Of a DNA stretch of 64,000 bases, positions 26,185-36,343 are shown piece after piece. The translations under genes were made by a program, and so were the position numbers. Within the stretch, counting starts at the first letter, position 1. Each line of letters opens with the position of its first letter. A model generated the notes under the pieces. The model was not told where the DNA came from. It worked only from the letters and a program-made list of their open reading frames with translations, and did not search any database. Origin of the DNA: Kitasatospora phosalacinea (GTDB lineage Bacteria; Actinomycetota; Actinomycetes; Streptomycetales; Streptomycetaceae); the NCBI RefSeq assembly GCF_000716545.1, contig NZ_JNWZ01000004.1, positions 1 to 64,000 on the forward strand. Reading direction: 5' to 3'.

Positions 26185-27495
26185 TCAGGAGGCGTTGCCG
26201 GCCTTCTTGCGGCGCGCCGCGTAGACGATGCCGCCGCCCGCGGCGAGCACCGCGGCGCCGCCGACGGTCAGCGGCAGGATGCCGTCCGCGCCGGTGAACG
26301 CCAGGCCGCCACCGCCGCCGCTGTCCGACCCGCCGCCGGCGGAGCCGGGGTGGCCGGCAGACGGGGACGGGGACGGGGAGGCGCCGGTGGAGCCGCTCGG
26401 CTTCGGGCCGGTGGGGCCGCCGGGGGTCGGCGACCGGGTGCCGCCGGGGGTGGCGGCGCCCTCCGAGGGCTTCGGGCTCGCGGTGCCGCCCGGGGTGGTG
26501 GCGCTCTCCGAGGGCCTGGGGCTCTCGGACGGCGCGGTGGTGGTGCCGGGCAGGCAGCCGGCGAACGGGTAGTGGTGGGTCTCGGCGCCGCCGCTGCCGG
26601 TCAACGACTTCGCCCACACCGAGCCGTTGACCGGGCCGCCGGTGCCCAGGTCGAACGCCGCGTCCGGGGCCAGGACGCTGCCCGGCCAGGCGTTGCCGCT
26701 GTGCTTGGTGACCGAGGTCGCGGCCGGGAGGTTCCACAGCAGCCTGGCGCGCTCGGCGCCGCCGTCCGCGGACTGCGACTTGTCGTCCTGGACGTACTCG
26801 CCCTTGGCGTTGTCCCAGATCCAGAACCCGGTGGTCGGGCTCTTGGTCTGGTCGTAGGAGCCGCCGGCCACGTTGATGATCGTGGTGGAGCCCGCCGGGA
26901 CCTTCAGGTGGACGTCGCCGGCCTTCTGCAGCACGCCGGCCGCGACGGTGAAGACGTTGACGGTCGCGTCGGTGCCGGTGAAGGTGATCGTCCGGCCGTC
27001 CACGGCGGGCGCCCCGCCGGTGGTCTTCGCCAGCTCGGTGGAGACGTGCCGCAGGTTGGCGAACTCCTTGGCGAAGTCGATCGGGGAGGCGCCCTTGGTG
27101 ACGCCCTCCAGCCCGCCCTTGCCGATCCGGTTGCCGGCGTAGACGCCCTTGCCCTTCATGACCTGGACGTGGGCGTTGTTCTGGATCAGGTCGCCGCCGA
27201 CCACCAGCGAGTAGCCGCCGGGCAGGGCATCGGTCTCGGCCTTGGTGAGCTCGTTGCCGACGGTGAAGCCGGACTTGCTGAAGTCGGCGTCGCCGCCGAC
27301 CGCCACCGCGCCCTCCGCGTCCGGGCTGTGGGTGTCGTCGCCCTCGATGAACTCGCCGTACTTGCCGGCGACGCCGAGGTCGAAGCAGGTGCCGCCCCGC
27401 GTGGGTGAGGCGGTCGCCGTGGTCGGGACGACCAGTGCCGCGAGGGCGAGCGAGCCGCCGAGCGCCACGGCGGCGGCGGATATGGACTTGCGCAT
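26185..27495 (-). CDS. Choice-of-anchor A family surface protein with sortase signal
   Basis: 436 residues. Sec signal peptide (MRKSISAAAVALGGSLALAA), then a choice-of-anchor A domain (about 35-300) beginning TCFDLGVAGKYGEFIEGDD and including GNRIGKGG and AGSTTIINVAGGSYD. Residues ~310-395 form a Pro/Ser/Thr/Gly stalk with imperfect TPGG repeats. The C-terminus is a class E sortase signal: LAFTG at 398-402, a hydrophobic helix and a basic tail ARRKKAGNAS. So it is exported and likely linked to the cell wall. Function unknown; such proteins are often adhesins. Start ATG 27495. A possible DasR site lies upstream. Confidence 0.88.
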   Translation of the reverse strand: MRKSISAAAVALGGSLALAALVVPTTATASPTRGGTCFDLGVAGKYGEFIEGDDTHSPDAEGAVAVGGDADFSKSGFTVGNELTKAETDALPGGYSLVVGGDLIQNNAHVQVMKGKGVYAGNRIGKGGLEGVTKGASPIDFAKEFANLRHVSTELAKTTGGAPAVDGRTITFTGTDATVNVFTVAAGVLQKAGDVHLKVPAGSTTIINVAGGSYDQTKSPTTGFWIWDNAKGEYVQDDKSQSADGGAERARLLWNLPAATSVTKHSGNAWPGSVLAPDAAFDLGTGGPVNGSVWAKSLTGSGGAETHHYPFAGCLPGTTTAPSESPRPSESATTPGGTASPKPSEGAATPGGTRSPTPGGPTGPKPSGSTGASPSPSPSAGHPGSAGGGSDSGGGGGLAFTGADGILPLTVGGAAVLAAGGGIVYAARRKKAGNAS

Positions 27496-27553
27496 GTGCA
27501 GGACTCCGCGTGTGGGTGCGGGCAGGAGCGTGAGATGAGCCCAACCCGGAAAA

Positions 27554-27565
27554 AGGTATGGACCA
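27554..27565 (-). promoter_or_regulatory. Possible DasR-type site upstream of the surface protein gene
   Basis: Minus-strand TGGTCCATACCT matches the DasR core TGGTCTAGACCA at 9 of 12 positions and keeps both TGGTC and ACC halves. It is 59-70 bp before the ATG, inside an AT-richer stretch. Weak on its own. Confidence 0.25.
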
Positions 27566-27746
27566 ATCCGCACTCTTTCGGCCGTTCGCGCGGCCGGTCA
27601 AGGCAGTTGACCGACACGCTCGAATTGATCCTTTTTGTCTGCGGGGCGGGACGGAGCCCTCCGCCCGGTACGGGAGTCCGGCGGCCCGCCGCGCCCGCCC
27701 GCCGCCCGGGGCCGGAGCACGGCGTAAGCCCGCCTACGATGGTCCG

Positions 27747-28712
27747 GTGACCAACCCGTTCTCCCTCCTCGCCGAACGCTGGCACCCCACCCCGCAGCAC
27801 GTCCGCCGGGCGGCGCTGGCCGCACTGGTGATGAGCGTGGTGATCGTGGTGACCGGCGGCGCCGTCCGGCTGACCGCCTCCGGGCTGGGCTGCACCACCT
27901 GGCCGCGCTGCACCGCCGACAGCCTGACGCCGACGCCCGCGATGGGCGTCAACGGCGTCATCGAGTTCACCAACCGGATGCTCACCTACGTGCTGTGCGC
28001 GGCGATCGGCTGGGCGATCCTGGCCGCCCGCTGCGCGAAGCCGTGGCGGCGCTCGCTGACCAGGCTGGGCTGGGCCCAGTTCTGGCTGGTGATGAGCAAC
28101 GCGGTGATCGGCGGCGTCACCGTCCTGACCGGCCTGAACCCGTACATCGTGGCGGTGCACATGGTGGCCGCGATGGCCCTGGTGTGGGTCGCGGTGCTGA
28201 TGTGGGAGCGGAGCGCGGAGGGCGACGGCGAGCCGCGCGCCCTGGTCGCCGAGCCGATCCGGCGGCTGGCCCTGGTGCTGGTCGCGGTGATCGGCCTGCT
28301 GGTGCTGGCCGGCACCCTGGTCACCGGCGCGGGCCACCACCCGGGCGCCTCCTCCAAGGACGGCAAGCCGGTGTACCGCATCCCGATCGACTACGACCGC
28401 CTGGTCCAGGCCCACGCCGACCTGGTGTTCCTCTCGGTGGGCCTGACGCTGGCCGCGCTGCTGGTGTTCGCCGCGGTCAAGGCCCCGCCGGCCGCCCGGG
28501 CCCGGGTGCGGGAGCTGTTCGTCCTGCTGCTGCTGCAGGGCGTGCTGGGCTTCGTGCAGTACTTCACGGACGCCCCGGAGGTCATGGTCGGCCTGCACAT
28601 GCTGGGCGCCGCGCTGATCTGGGGCGCCGCCCTGCGCGTCCCGCTGGCCCTGCGCGGCCGGGCCGGCATCCCGGCCCAGTCGGCCGCCCCGGCCGCCGAA
28701 CTGGTCGCCTGA
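27747..28712 (+). CDS. ctaA: Heme A synthase (COX15/CtaA family)
   Basis: 321 residues with about eight membrane helices. Converts heme O to heme A for cytochrome aa3 oxidase. Conserved features: VTGGAVRLTASGLGCTTWPRC (with the paired Cys of the extracellular loop), EFTNRMLTY, HMVAAMALVW, ALVTGAGHHPG-like TLVTGAGHHPG, QAHADLVFL and HMLGAALIWG carrying the heme-ligand histidines. Start GTG 27747; an ATG at 27739 is out of frame. Divergent from the surface protein gene; ctaB, the previous step, is 3 kb away on the other strand. Confidence 0.92.
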   Translation: MTNPFSLLAERWHPTPQHVRRAALAALVMSVVIVVTGGAVRLTASGLGCTTWPRCTADSLTPTPAMGVNGVIEFTNRMLTYVLCAAIGWAILAARCAKPWRRSLTRLGWAQFWLVMSNAVIGGVTVLTGLNPYIVAVHMVAAMALVWVAVLMWERSAEGDGEPRALVAEPIRRLALVLVAVIGLLVLAGTLVTGAGHHPGASSKDGKPVYRIPIDYDRLVQAHADLVFLSVGLTLAALLVFAAVKAPPAARARVRELFVLLLLQGVLGFVQYFTDAPEVMVGLHMLGAALIWGAALRVPLALRGRAGIPAQSAAPAAELVA

Positions 28713-28920
28713 CCGCTCCCGTCACCCCCTGCCCCGGTGCGGGACCGGCTCGCGCGGGATCCGCCGGGCCGGCCTGAAACCGGTGCCGAGGGCGTGCGCG
28801 CCCCGGCCGACCGCCGCTCCTGCGCCGTCACCCCCGCCCCCGCCGGCCGCACACCCGGTCGGCCGGGGCCGAACGGGCCGTCCCCGCCCCGCTGGACGAG
28901 GCGCCGACCGCGCGGAACGC

Positions 28921-28952
28921 GCGGGAGCGCGGACAGCTGTCCGCGCTCCCGC
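28921..28952. terminator. 32-bp perfect palindrome, likely terminator
   Basis: GCGGGAGCGCGGACAG (28921-28936) is followed with no spacer by its exact complement (28937-28952). It lies 28 bp past the stop of the 110-residue gene and 208 bp past the ctaA stop, so it can end both. The rest of the 267-bp gap shows nothing I can name. Confidence 0.7.
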
Positions 28953-28979
28953 TGGAACTCGCCGTACCGGACCGGCGCG

Positions 28980-29312
28980 TCAGATCTGGATGCCCGCCAT
29001 CCGCTTCCACTCGTACGGGCCGGTCTTCACCTTCAGGCCCAGCTCGCCGTCGAACTCCTCGCGCAGGGTGAGCCCGGCGAGCTCGGCGGCCCGGCGGCCG
29101 ATCGCGTAGCTCGGCGCGACCTGGTCGCCCCAGGCGCCGTCGGCGCCGACCAGGACGATCCGGGTGCCGATGGCTCCGACGTACTCCACGACGCCCTCGG
29201 CGCTGCCGCCGTGCCGCGCGGCGAAGCTGCTCAGGTGCTTGGCAATGCGCTTGGCGCGGCGCTCGGCGCGGGCGTCCGGCGCGACGGTGGTGGCGGTGTC
29301 CGGGTTGGTCAT
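28980..29312 (-). CDS. Small conserved actinobacterial protein of unknown function
   Basis: 110 residues, soluble, no known domain. Basic helix near 17-35 (AERRAKRIAKHLSSFAARHG), then a beta-rich part (VVEYVGAIGTRIVLVGADGAWGD, LREEFDGELGLKVKTGPYEW). Start ATG 29312. Even codon bias and a strong hairpin after the stop support a real gene. It is downstream of the PobA-like gene on the same strand (128-bp gap). Confidence 0.75.
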   Translation of the reverse strand: MTNPDTATTVAPDARAERRAKRIAKHLSSFAARHGGSAEGVVEYVGAIGTRIVLVGADGAWGDQVAPSYAIGRRAAELAGLTLREEFDGELGLKVKTGPYEWKRMAGIQI

Positions 29313-29440
29313 GCCCGCATGCTACCCAGCGGTAGTGCCGGTGGCGACGGCAGCGGGCTGTGCCGGAGCCCACATCGCGCGCACCCGGCCCGCCCCGCCG
29401 GGCCCCGGGCCCACCGGGCGGGCGTGCCGGACGGGGACGG

Positions 29441-30691
29441 TCATCCGGGGCTCACGGCCGCGTCGGACGGCGGCGGGGCGGCGGGGCGCGGCACGGCCCC
29501 CACGGGGGCGGCGGTCAGCTGGCCGGCCCCGGCGTAGGCGCGGGCGAAGTCGGCGCCCTCCGGGCCGGGGGCAGCGATCCGGCGGATCCGCTCCAGCCGC
29601 AGCCGCAGCGCGAACTCGCGCTGCTCGGGCGGCAGCCCGGCGGGCAGGTGGAGCAGGTCGAGCAGCCGGTCGGAGAACTCCTGGGTGCGCCAGGCCGCCT
29701 CCAGCCGGCGCCGCTGGTAGCCGTCCAGCGCCCCGGTGTCGCCGCCGAGCAGGTCGGCGGTCAGCGCGCCGGCCAGGTCGGCGGCGTCGGCGACGGCCGA
29801 GTTGAGGCCCTTGGCGCCGGACGGGGTGACGGTGTGCGCGGCGTCCCCGGCCAGCAGCAGCCGCCCGTGCCGCATCCGGCGGGCGACCCGGCCGCGCATC
29901 CGCAGCACGCCGGTCTCCAGCAGCTCGCCGGGCACCGGGTCGGCGCCGCCGAGCCCGAGCCGCCGCCCCAGCTCGCCCCGGATCCGCTCCGGCGCCCACT
30001 CCTCGACCCGCTCCCCGGCGGGCACCTCCAGGTAGAACCGGCCGACGTCCGCGGTGCGCGGCATCATCCCGGCGAACCCGTCGGCGTGCACCGCGTAGCG
30101 CACCGCCGCCACCGGCCGGTCGATCCGGGCCAGCACGGTCAGCCAGTCGTACGGGTAGCGGCGGGCCGGGCCCTCCGCGCGGTCGGGGAAGGCGGCGGCG
30201 ACCACGCCGTGCGCGCCCTCGCAGCCGACCGCGTACTCGGCCCGCAGCTCCCCCTCCGCGGTGCGCAGCACGGGCCGGCCCGTGCCGTCCGCCGCCACCG
30301 CCGCGACCGGCGATCCGAACGCGATCGTCCCGCCGTCCGCCTCGTAGGCGGCGATCAGGTCGCGCACCAGCGACTGCTGCGGGTACACCCAGTGCCGCGC
30401 GCCGCCGGACAGCGCCCCGTAGTCGACGGTGACCCGCTCGCCGAGGCAGACGATCTCGCACCGCCCGTGCCGCTCGCCCTCCGCGACCAGCCGGTCCGCC
30501 AGCCCCAGCCCGCGCAGGTGCTCCACCACCCGGTGCTCCAGCACCCCGGCCCGGGCGGCGCGCTCCAGTTCGGCCCGGGTGAGCCGCTCGTGGACGGCGG
30601 TGTCGACGCCGGCCCGGCGCAGCAGGTGGGCCAGCACCAGCCCGGCGGGCCCGGCGCCGACGATCGCGACGGTGGTGCTGCGGGGGCTCAC
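29441..30691 (-). CDS. pobA: PobA-like FAD aromatic hydroxylase (4-hydroxybenzoate 3-monooxygenase family)
   Basis: 416 residues, flavoprotein monooxygenase of the PHBH class. FAD motif GAGPAG at 12-17, RAGVLEHRVVEHL, SGGARHWVYPQQ, the DG-like motif CEGAHGVV, YPYDWLTVLA, and the second FAD motif GDAAHTVTPSGAKGLN near 282-297. These match the Pseudomonas PobA plan closely, so hydroxylation of 4-hydroxybenzoate to protocatechuate with NAD(P)H and O2 is the best guess. The C-terminus carries ~25 extra Ala/Pro residues. Start GTG 30691 with GGGGAG 6 bases ahead. No protocatechuate-pathway genes or PobR are nearby, so the gene is isolated from its usual context. Confidence 0.82.
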   Translation of the reverse strand: MSPRSTTVAIVGAGPAGLVLAHLLRRAGVDTAVHERLTRAELERAARAGVLEHRVVEHLRGLGLADRLVAEGERHGRCEIVCLGERVTVDYGALSGGARHWVYPQQSLVRDLIAAYEADGGTIAFGSPVAAVAADGTGRPVLRTAEGELRAEYAVGCEGAHGVVAAAFPDRAEGPARRYPYDWLTVLARIDRPVAAVRYAVHADGFAGMMPRTADVGRFYLEVPAGERVEEWAPERIRGELGRRLGLGGADPVPGELLETGVLRMRGRVARRMRHGRLLLAGDAAHTVTPSGAKGLNSAVADAADLAGALTADLLGGDTGALDGYQRRRLEAAWRTQEFSDRLLDLLHLPAGLPPEQREFALRLRLERIRRIAAPGPEGADFARAYAGAGQLTAAPVGAVPRPAAPPPSDAAVSPG

Positions 30692-30949
30692 CGGCGGCTC
30701 CCCACGGCGAGCGGGGCGGCGGGCGGCACCCGGACGGGCGCGACGACGGAGTGCGGTGGCATCGGTGGGCTCCCCCGGGAGGCGTCGGCGGACGACGGGG
30801 CCGCGTCCGCGCCGGTGTCCCCGGACGGCGGCGGCCGTCCCGCAACCTAGCAGTGGACGGGGGGCCGGTCCCAACGGGAAGGGGTCGCCGCTGACGGAAC
30901 GTCACTCCTCCGACCGCCGTTCCCGCCGCGCGGCGTGAATACTGTCCGG

Positions 30950-31594
30950 GTGAACGATTTCCGTGGCTGGCCGGCCGAGGCGCTGGAGTTCTACGAGCAC
31001 CTGGAGGCCGACAACTCGAAGACCTTCTGGACCGCGCACCGCGCGGTGTACGACGAGGTCGTGCGGGCACCGATGGAGGCCCTGCTGGCCCGGCTGGAGC
31101 CGGAGTTCGGGCCGGGGAAGATCTTCCGGCCGAACCGGGACGTCCGGTTCTCCGCCGACAAGTCCCCGTACAAGACGCACGTCGGCGGGTACCTGGAGTC
31201 CGGCGGCTACGTGCAGCTGTCCGCCGACGGGCTGGCCTGCGGGCTGGGCTACTACCGCCTGGCGAGCGACCAGCTGGCCCGGTACCGCGCCGCGGTGGCC
31301 GAGGACGTGCCGGGCGCCGAGCTGGAGCGGGTGGTGGCGGCCGTCCGCGCGGCCGGGCCGCAGGTGGTGGGGCGGGACAGCCTGAAGACCGCGCCGCGCG
31401 GCGTGGCCAAGGACCACCCGCGGATCGAACTGCTGCGCCACAGGGGCCTGATCGCCTGGCAGGAGTGGGAGCCCGCGGCCTGGCTGGGCACCGCCGAGGC
31501 GTACGGCCGGATCACCGGCTTCCTGCGCGCGGCGCAGCCGCTGCACGAGTGGCTGGAGAACCACGTCGGCCCCAGCGAGCTTCCGCCGCGCTGA
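30950..31594 (+). CDS. DUF2461 family protein
   Basis: 214 residues. DUF2461 landmarks: NDFRGWPAEALEFYEHLEAD, NSKTFWTAHRAVYDE, FRPNRDVRFSADKSPYKTH, YLESGGYVQLSADGL and GRDSLKTAPRGVAKDHPRIELL. The family has no agreed function. Start GTG 30950 fits family N-termini; a GTG five codons upstream (30935) is possible. TACTGT at 30940-30945 may be a -10 for a leaderless transcript, though close to the start. Convergent with ctaB, 28 bp between stops. Confidence 0.88.
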   Translation: MNDFRGWPAEALEFYEHLEADNSKTFWTAHRAVYDEVVRAPMEALLARLEPEFGPGKIFRPNRDVRFSADKSPYKTHVGGYLESGGYVQLSADGLACGLGYYRLASDQLARYRAAVAEDVPGAELERVVAAVRAAGPQVVGRDSLKTAPRGVAKDHPRIELLRHRGLIAWQEWEPAAWLGTAEAYGRITGFLRAAQPLHEWLENHVGPSELPPR

Positions 31595-31622
31595 GGCCGA
31601 GGGGTGGTGCGAGGAGGGGGCG

Positions 31623-32567
31623 TCAGCCCACGAAGGGGTCGATCGCGACGACCAGGAACAGCAGGGTCAGGTACGTGATCGACCAGTGGAACAGCCGCAT
31701 CTCCTTGAGCTTGGCGCCCACGATGCCGGCCCTGGCGCGCGACTGGAGGGCGTACGCCTCCTTCATCCACAGCGCGCCGAGGACGGCGGCGGCGGACGGG
31801 TACAGCCAGCTGGTGTGCGCGGCGGGCCACAGCAGCAGCGAGGTCGCCACCATCACCCAGGAGTAGGCGACGACCTGCTTGGCGACGCCGATGTTGCCGC
31901 GGATCACCGGCAGCATCGGCACGCCGGCCTTGGCGTAGTCGTCGCGGACCTTCATCATCAGCACCCAGGTGTGCGGCGGCGTCCAGAAGAACACCACCAG
32001 GAACAGCACCACGGCCGCCCAGGACAGCGAGTTCGTGACCGACGACCAGCCGACCAGCACCGGCATGCAGCCGGCGATGCCGCCCCAGACGACGTTCTGC
32101 GAGGTGCGGCGCTTGAGGCCCAGGGTGTAGACGAAGACGTAGAACAGCAGGGCGCCCAGCGCGAGCGCCGAGGAGAGCCAGTTGACCAGGGTGCCGAGCC
32201 AGACGGTGGAGACCGCGGCCAGCACCACGCCGAAGACCAGCGCCTCGCGCGGGGAGACCATGCCGGTGACGATCGGGCGCCGCTCGGTGCGGGACATCAC
32301 CGCGTCGATGTCGCGGTCGATGTACATGTTGAGCGCGTTGGCGCCGCCCGCCGAGAGGTAGCCGCCGACGACCACCGCGAGCACCCGCCACAGGTTGGGC
32401 ACGCCGCCCTGGGCGAGGAACATCACCGGTACCGTGGAGATCAGGAGCAGTTCGATGATCCGGGGTTTGGTGAGGGCCACGAAGGCCCCGACGCGGGCCC
32501 CGAACGGCCGGGGCGCGGTCCTCGTCCCTACCACCACCCCTGCGGGGCGGGATTCGACGGCGGTCAC
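31623..32567 (-). CDS. ctaB: Protoheme IX farnesyltransferase (heme O synthase)
   Basis: 314 residues, UbiA-type prenyltransferase with about nine membrane helices. Adds farnesyl to heme B to give heme O, the substrate of CtaA. First Asp-rich motif [19 protein letters not shown], second conserved loop [17 protein letters not shown], and [19 protein letters not shown]. Start GTG 32567 with GAGG 5 bases ahead. It is divergent from the tkt operon, the same arrangement I remember from other streptomycetes. Confidence 0.95.
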   Translation of the reverse strand: MTAVESRPAGVVVGTRTAPRPFGARVGAFVALTKPRIIELLLISTVPVMFLAQGGVPNLWRVLAVVVGGYLSAGGANALNMYIDRDIDAVMSRTERRPIVTGMVSPREALVFGVVLAAVSTVWLGTLVNWLSSALALGALLFYVFVYTLGLKRRTSQNVVWGGIAGCMPVLVGWSSVTNSLSWAAVVLFLVVFFWTPPHTWVLMMKVRDDYAKAGVPMLPVIRGNIGVAKQVVAYSWVMVATSLLLWPAAHTSWLYPSAAAVLGALWMKEAYALQSRARAGIVGAKLKEMRLFHWSITYLTLLFLVVAIDPFVG

Positions 32568-32967
32568 GGACACCTCAACAGTCGATGAACTTCCACAGGC
32601 GACCCGGAGACCCGCAGGGTGCCCGCCGTCCGCTCTGCGCGTACCACGCAACCATAGACGTTCCATATCTCCCGATCCGCCCCGGGGTCCCCGGCGAGCC
32701 GCCCCCGCCACCGTCTCGCCCCTCGGAACGGGCAAACCCTCCCCGTACGGGTGAAGCTGGGACAGAGCGGTTGACGCGCGCCGGTGGAATGCGGCGCGGC
32801 GGTCTCACGTTGCCCCGGCACAGAGGGTGAGGTGCGCCGCAAACGGTAGGCTCGCACGGAGAAGCGGGATCAACCCTCCGTGATCGGCACCAGCCACAGC
32901 GGCGTGGCCGAGCAGTCCCCTTCACGGGGTCACACTTCACAGAATCCGGAAGGAGCCCTGAGTCAGG
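32568..32967. other. 400-bp divergent region between ctaB and tkt
   Basis: Holds the ctaB promoter side (AT-richer patch at about 32650-32675), and on the tkt side a leader with a 7-bp hairpin CACGGAG (32855-32861) / CTCCGTG (32876-32882) enclosing GGG-ATCAA-CCC. The tkt ribosome site GGAAGGAG lies at about 32948-32955. No small gene with a good start is evident. Confidence 0.55.
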
Positions 32968-35064
32968 GTGAGCACCACGCCGAACGTCTTTGAGTGGAGC
33001 GAGGCGGACCAGCGGGCCGTCGACACGGCCCGGGTCCTGGCCATGGACGCCGTGCAGAAGGTCGGGAACGGGCACCCCGGAACCGCCATGTCGCTGGCTC
33101 CCGCCGCGTACCTGATCTTCCAGCGCTTCCTGCGCCACGACCCGACCGACCCGGCCTGGGTGGGTCGCGACCGCTTCGTGCTCTCCCCCGGGCACACCTC
33201 CCTCACGCTGTACACCCAGCTGTTCCTGTCCGGCTACGGACTGTCGCTGGACGACCTGAAGGCCTTCCGGGTCGCCGGCAGCCGCACCCCCGGCCACCCC
33301 GAGCACGGCCACACCGCGGGCGTGGAGACCACCACCGGCCCGCTCGGCCAGGGCATCGGCAACGCGGTCGGCATGGCGATGGCCGCCCGCTACGAGCGCG
33401 GCCTGTTCGACCCGGACGCGGCGCCCGGCACCTCGCCGTTCGACCACACCGTCTGGGCGATCGTCTCCGACGGCGACCTGGAGGAGGGCATCTCCGCGGA
33501 GGCGTCCTCGCTGGCCGGCCACCAGAAGCTGGGCAACCTGGTCGCGCTGTACGACGACAACCACATCTCGATCGAGGGCGACACCGAGACCGCCTTCTCC
33601 GAGGACGTGCTGGCCCGCTACGAGGCGTACGGCTGGCACGTGCAGCGGGTCGCCCCGAAGTCCGACGGCGACATCGACGTGGCCGCGCTGGCCGAGGCCC
33701 TGGAGGCCGCCCGGGCCGAGACCGGCAAGCCGTCGATCATCGCGATGCGCACCATCATCGCCTGGCCCGCGCCCAACGCCCAGAACACCGGCAAGGCGCA
33801 CGGCTCGGCCCTCGGCGACGCCGAGATCGCCGCCACCAAGAAGGTGCTGGGCTTCAACCCGGACAAGACCTTCGAGGTCACCGACGAGGTCCTCGCCCAC
33901 GCCCGCGAGGTCGTCGGGCGCGGCCAGGCCGCCCGCTCCGAGTGGGAGGGCCGGCTCGCCGAGTGGCGCGCCGCCAGCCCGGAGCGCGCCGCCGAGTTCG
34001 ACCGGATCCAGTCCGGTGAGCTGCCCGCCGACTGGGAGAAGGCCGTCCCGGTCTTCCCGGCCGGCAAGGACGTCGCCACCCGCAAGGCCTCCGGCGACAC
34101 CCTGAAGGCGCTCGGCGCGATCGTCCCCGAGCTGTGGGGCGGCTCCGCCGACCTCGCCGAGTCGAACCTGACCACCATCGACGAGGAGTCGTCCTTCCTG
34201 CCGGAGGGCAACCCGCTCAAGAGCGCCTCGCCGTACGGCCGGACGATCCACTTCGGCATCCGCGAGCACGCCATGGGCTCGATCATGAACGGCATCGCGC
34301 TGCACGGCGGCACCCGCGTCTACGGCGGCACCTTCCTGGTGTTCTCCGACTACATGCGCCCCGCGGTCCGGCTCGCCGCCCTGATGAAGCTGCCGGTCAC
34401 CTACGTCTGGACGCACGACTCGATCGGCCTCGGCGAGGACGGCCCGACCCACCAGCCGATCGAGCACCTGGCCGCGCTGCGCGCCATCCCCGGCCTCTCC
34501 GTGGTCCGCCCGGCGGACGCCAACGAGACCGCCGTGGTGTGGCGCACCGTGCTGGAGCGGCAGACCAGCCACCCCGGCCCGGTCGGCCTGGCGCTGACCC
34601 GGCAGGGCGTGCCGACCTTCGACCGCGAGGTGTTCGGCTCCGCCGAGGGCGCGGCCAGGGGCGGCTACGTGCTGGCCGAGGCCACCGGCGGCGTGCCGAA
34701 GGTCATCCTGATCGGCACCGGCTCCGAGGTGCAGATCGCCGTGGCGGCCCGCGAGGTGCTGGAGGCCGAGGGCGTCCCGACCCGGGTGGTATCGCTGCCG
34801 TCGGTGGAGTGGTTCAACGAGCAGGACCAGGCGTACCGCGACAGCGTGCTGCCGCCGGCCGTCAGGGCCCGGGTCTCGGTCGAGGCGGGCATCGCCCAGG
34901 GCTGGCGCGAGCTGGTCGGCGACGCCGGCCGGATCATCAGCCTGGAGCACTTCGGCGCCTCCGCCGACTACAAGGTGCTGTACCAGGAGTTCGGCCTCAC
35001 CGCCGAAGCGGTGACCAACGCCGCCCGTGCCTCGCTGCGCACGGTCGAGGCCGTCTCCCGCTGA
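32968..35064 (+). CDS. tkt: Transketolase
   Basis: 698 residues. Thiamine diphosphate enzyme moving two-carbon units in the non-oxidative pentose phosphate pathway. Visible motifs: [42 protein letters not shown], the TPP motif [15 protein letters not shown] through [16 protein letters not shown] [15 protein letters not shown] and [18 protein letters not shown]. Full length. Start GTG 32968. First gene of tkt-tal-zwf-opcA-pgl; a hairpin follows it before tal. Confidence 0.96.
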   Translation: MSTTPNVFEWSEADQRAVDTARVLAMDAVQKVGNGHPGTAMSLAPAAYLIFQRFLRHDPTDPAWVGRDRFVLSPGHTSLTLYTQLFLSGYGLSLDDLKAFRVAGSRTPGHPEHGHTAGVETTTGPLGQGIGNAVGMAMAARYERGLFDPDAAPGTSPFDHTVWAIVSDGDLEEGISAEASSLAGHQKLGNLVALYDDNHISIEGDTETAFSEDVLARYEAYGWHVQRVAPKSDGDIDVAALAEALEAARAETGKPSIIAMRTIIAWPAPNAQNTGKAHGSALGDAEIAATKKVLGFNPDKTFEVTDEVLAHAREVVGRGQAARSEWEGRLAEWRAASPERAAEFDRIQSGELPADWEKAVPVFPAGKDVATRKASGDTLKALGAIVPELWGGSADLAESNLTTIDEESSFLPEGNPLKSASPYGRTIHFGIREHAMGSIMNGIALHGGTRVYGGTFLVFSDYMRPAVRLAALMKLPVTYVWTHDSIGLGEDGPTHQPIEHLAALRAIPGLSVVRPADANETAVVWRTVLERQTSHPGPVGLALTRQGVPTFDREVFGSAEGAARGGYVLAEATGGVPKVILIGTGSEVQIAVAAREVLEAEGVPTRVVSLPSVEWFNEQDQAYRDSVLPPAVRARVSVEAGIAQGWRELVGDAGRIISLEHFGASADYKVLYQEFGLTAEAVTNAARASLRTVEAVSR

Positions 35065-35077
35065 CGCGCTGACCCGC

Positions 35078-35110
35078 CCGGTCCGGGGTATCCGCACTAC
35101 CCCGGACCGG
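35078..35110 (+). terminator. Hairpin between tkt and tal
   Basis: Perfect 13-bp stem (35078-35090 and 35098-35110) with a 7-base loop, 14 bp past the tkt stop. As tal and the downstream genes follow on the same strand, it may be a partial terminator or an mRNA-protecting stem. Confidence 0.6.
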
Positions 35111-35160
35111 CCCACCGGACTCCCACAGACGTACGAATTGAAGAAGAGGGACTGAGTACC

Positions 35161-36300
35161 ATGACCGACGCTTTGAACCGCCTCAGCGAAGAAGGCGTGG
35201 CGATCTGGCTCGACGACCTGAGCCGGGAGCGCCTGAACTCCGGCAACCTGGCCGAGCTGGTGCAGGAGAAGCACGTCGTCGGCGTCACCACCAACCCGAC
35301 CATCTTCCAGAAGGCCATCGGCGGCGGCAGCGCCGCCTACGACGGCCAGCTGACCGACCTGGCGGTGCGCGGTGTCACCACCGAAGAGGCCGTCCGCATG
35401 ATCACCACTTCGGACGTGCGGGACGCCGCCGACGTGCTGCGCCCCGTCTACGACGCCTCCAACGGCCGCGACGGCCGGGTCTCCATCGAGGTCGACCCGC
35501 GCCTGGCGCACCGCACCGACGCCACCGTCGCCGAGGCCAAGCAGCTGTGGTGGCTGGTCGACCGCCCGAACGTGCTGATCAAGATCCCCGCCACCATGGG
35601 CGGCCTGCCCGCGATCAGCCAGGTCCTCGCCCGGGGCATCAGCGTCAACGTCACGCTGATCTTCTCCCTGGAGCGCTACAAGGCCGTCATCGACGCCCAC
35701 CTGTCCGGCCTGGAGCAGGCCAAGGCCGCCGGCCTGGACCTCTCGCAGATCGAGTCGGTCGCCTCGTTCTTCGTCTCCCGGGTGGACACCGAGATCGACA
35801 AGCGCCTGGAGGCGGTCGGCACCCCCGAGGCCAAGGAGCTGCGCTCCAAGGCCGCGCTGGCCAACGCCCGCCTCGCCTACCAGGCGTACGAGGAGGTCTA
35901 CGGCTCGGTCGACGGCTCCAAGCCGGCCTCGGCCCGCTGGGCGGCCCTGGAGGCGGCCGGCGCCAAGCCGCAGCGCCCGCTGTGGGCGTCCACCGGCGTC
36001 AAGGACCCGAACCTGCCGGACACCCTGTACGTGACCGAGCTGGTCGCCCCGGGCACCGTCAACACCATGCCCGAGGCCACCCTGGACGCCACCGACGACC
36101 ACGGGCAGGTCACCGGCGACACCATCACGACGAACTACGCCGACGCCAAGGCCGTCCTCGACGCGGTCGCCGCCGCGGGCGTCGACTACGACGACGTGGT
36201 CCAGGTCCTGGAGGACGAGGGCGTCAGCAAGTTCGAGGCCTCCTGGGCCGAACTGCTCGACACCGTCACCGCGGCGCTCGAAGCCCACGCCAAGAACTGA
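35161..36300 (+). CDS. tal: Transaldolase
   Basis: 379 residues, the actinobacterial long form of transaldolase. Schiff-base lysine is Lys141 in [12 protein letters not shown]. Other motifs: [62 protein letters not shown]. Links the pentose phosphate pathway to glycolysis. Start ATG 35161; 43 bp upstream of zwf. Confidence 0.95.
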   Translation: MTDALNRLSEEGVAIWLDDLSRERLNSGNLAELVQEKHVVGVTTNPTIFQKAIGGGSAAYDGQLTDLAVRGVTTEEAVRMITTSDVRDAADVLRPVYDASNGRDGRVSIEVDPRLAHRTDATVAEAKQLWWLVDRPNVLIKIPATMGGLPAISQVLARGISVNVTLIFSLERYKAVIDAHLSGLEQAKAAGLDLSQIESVASFFVSRVDTEIDKRLEAVGTPEAKELRSKAALANARLAYQAYEEVYGSVDGSKPASARWAALEAAGAKPQRPLWASTGVKDPNLPDTLYVTELVAPGTVNTMPEATLDATDDHGQVTGDTITTNYADAKAVLDAVAAAGVDYDDVVQVLEDEGVSKFEASWAELLDTVTAALEAHAKN

Positions 36301-36343
36301 CACCTGCTCACGAACTGACGCAACGAAAGCGGAGCACACCACA

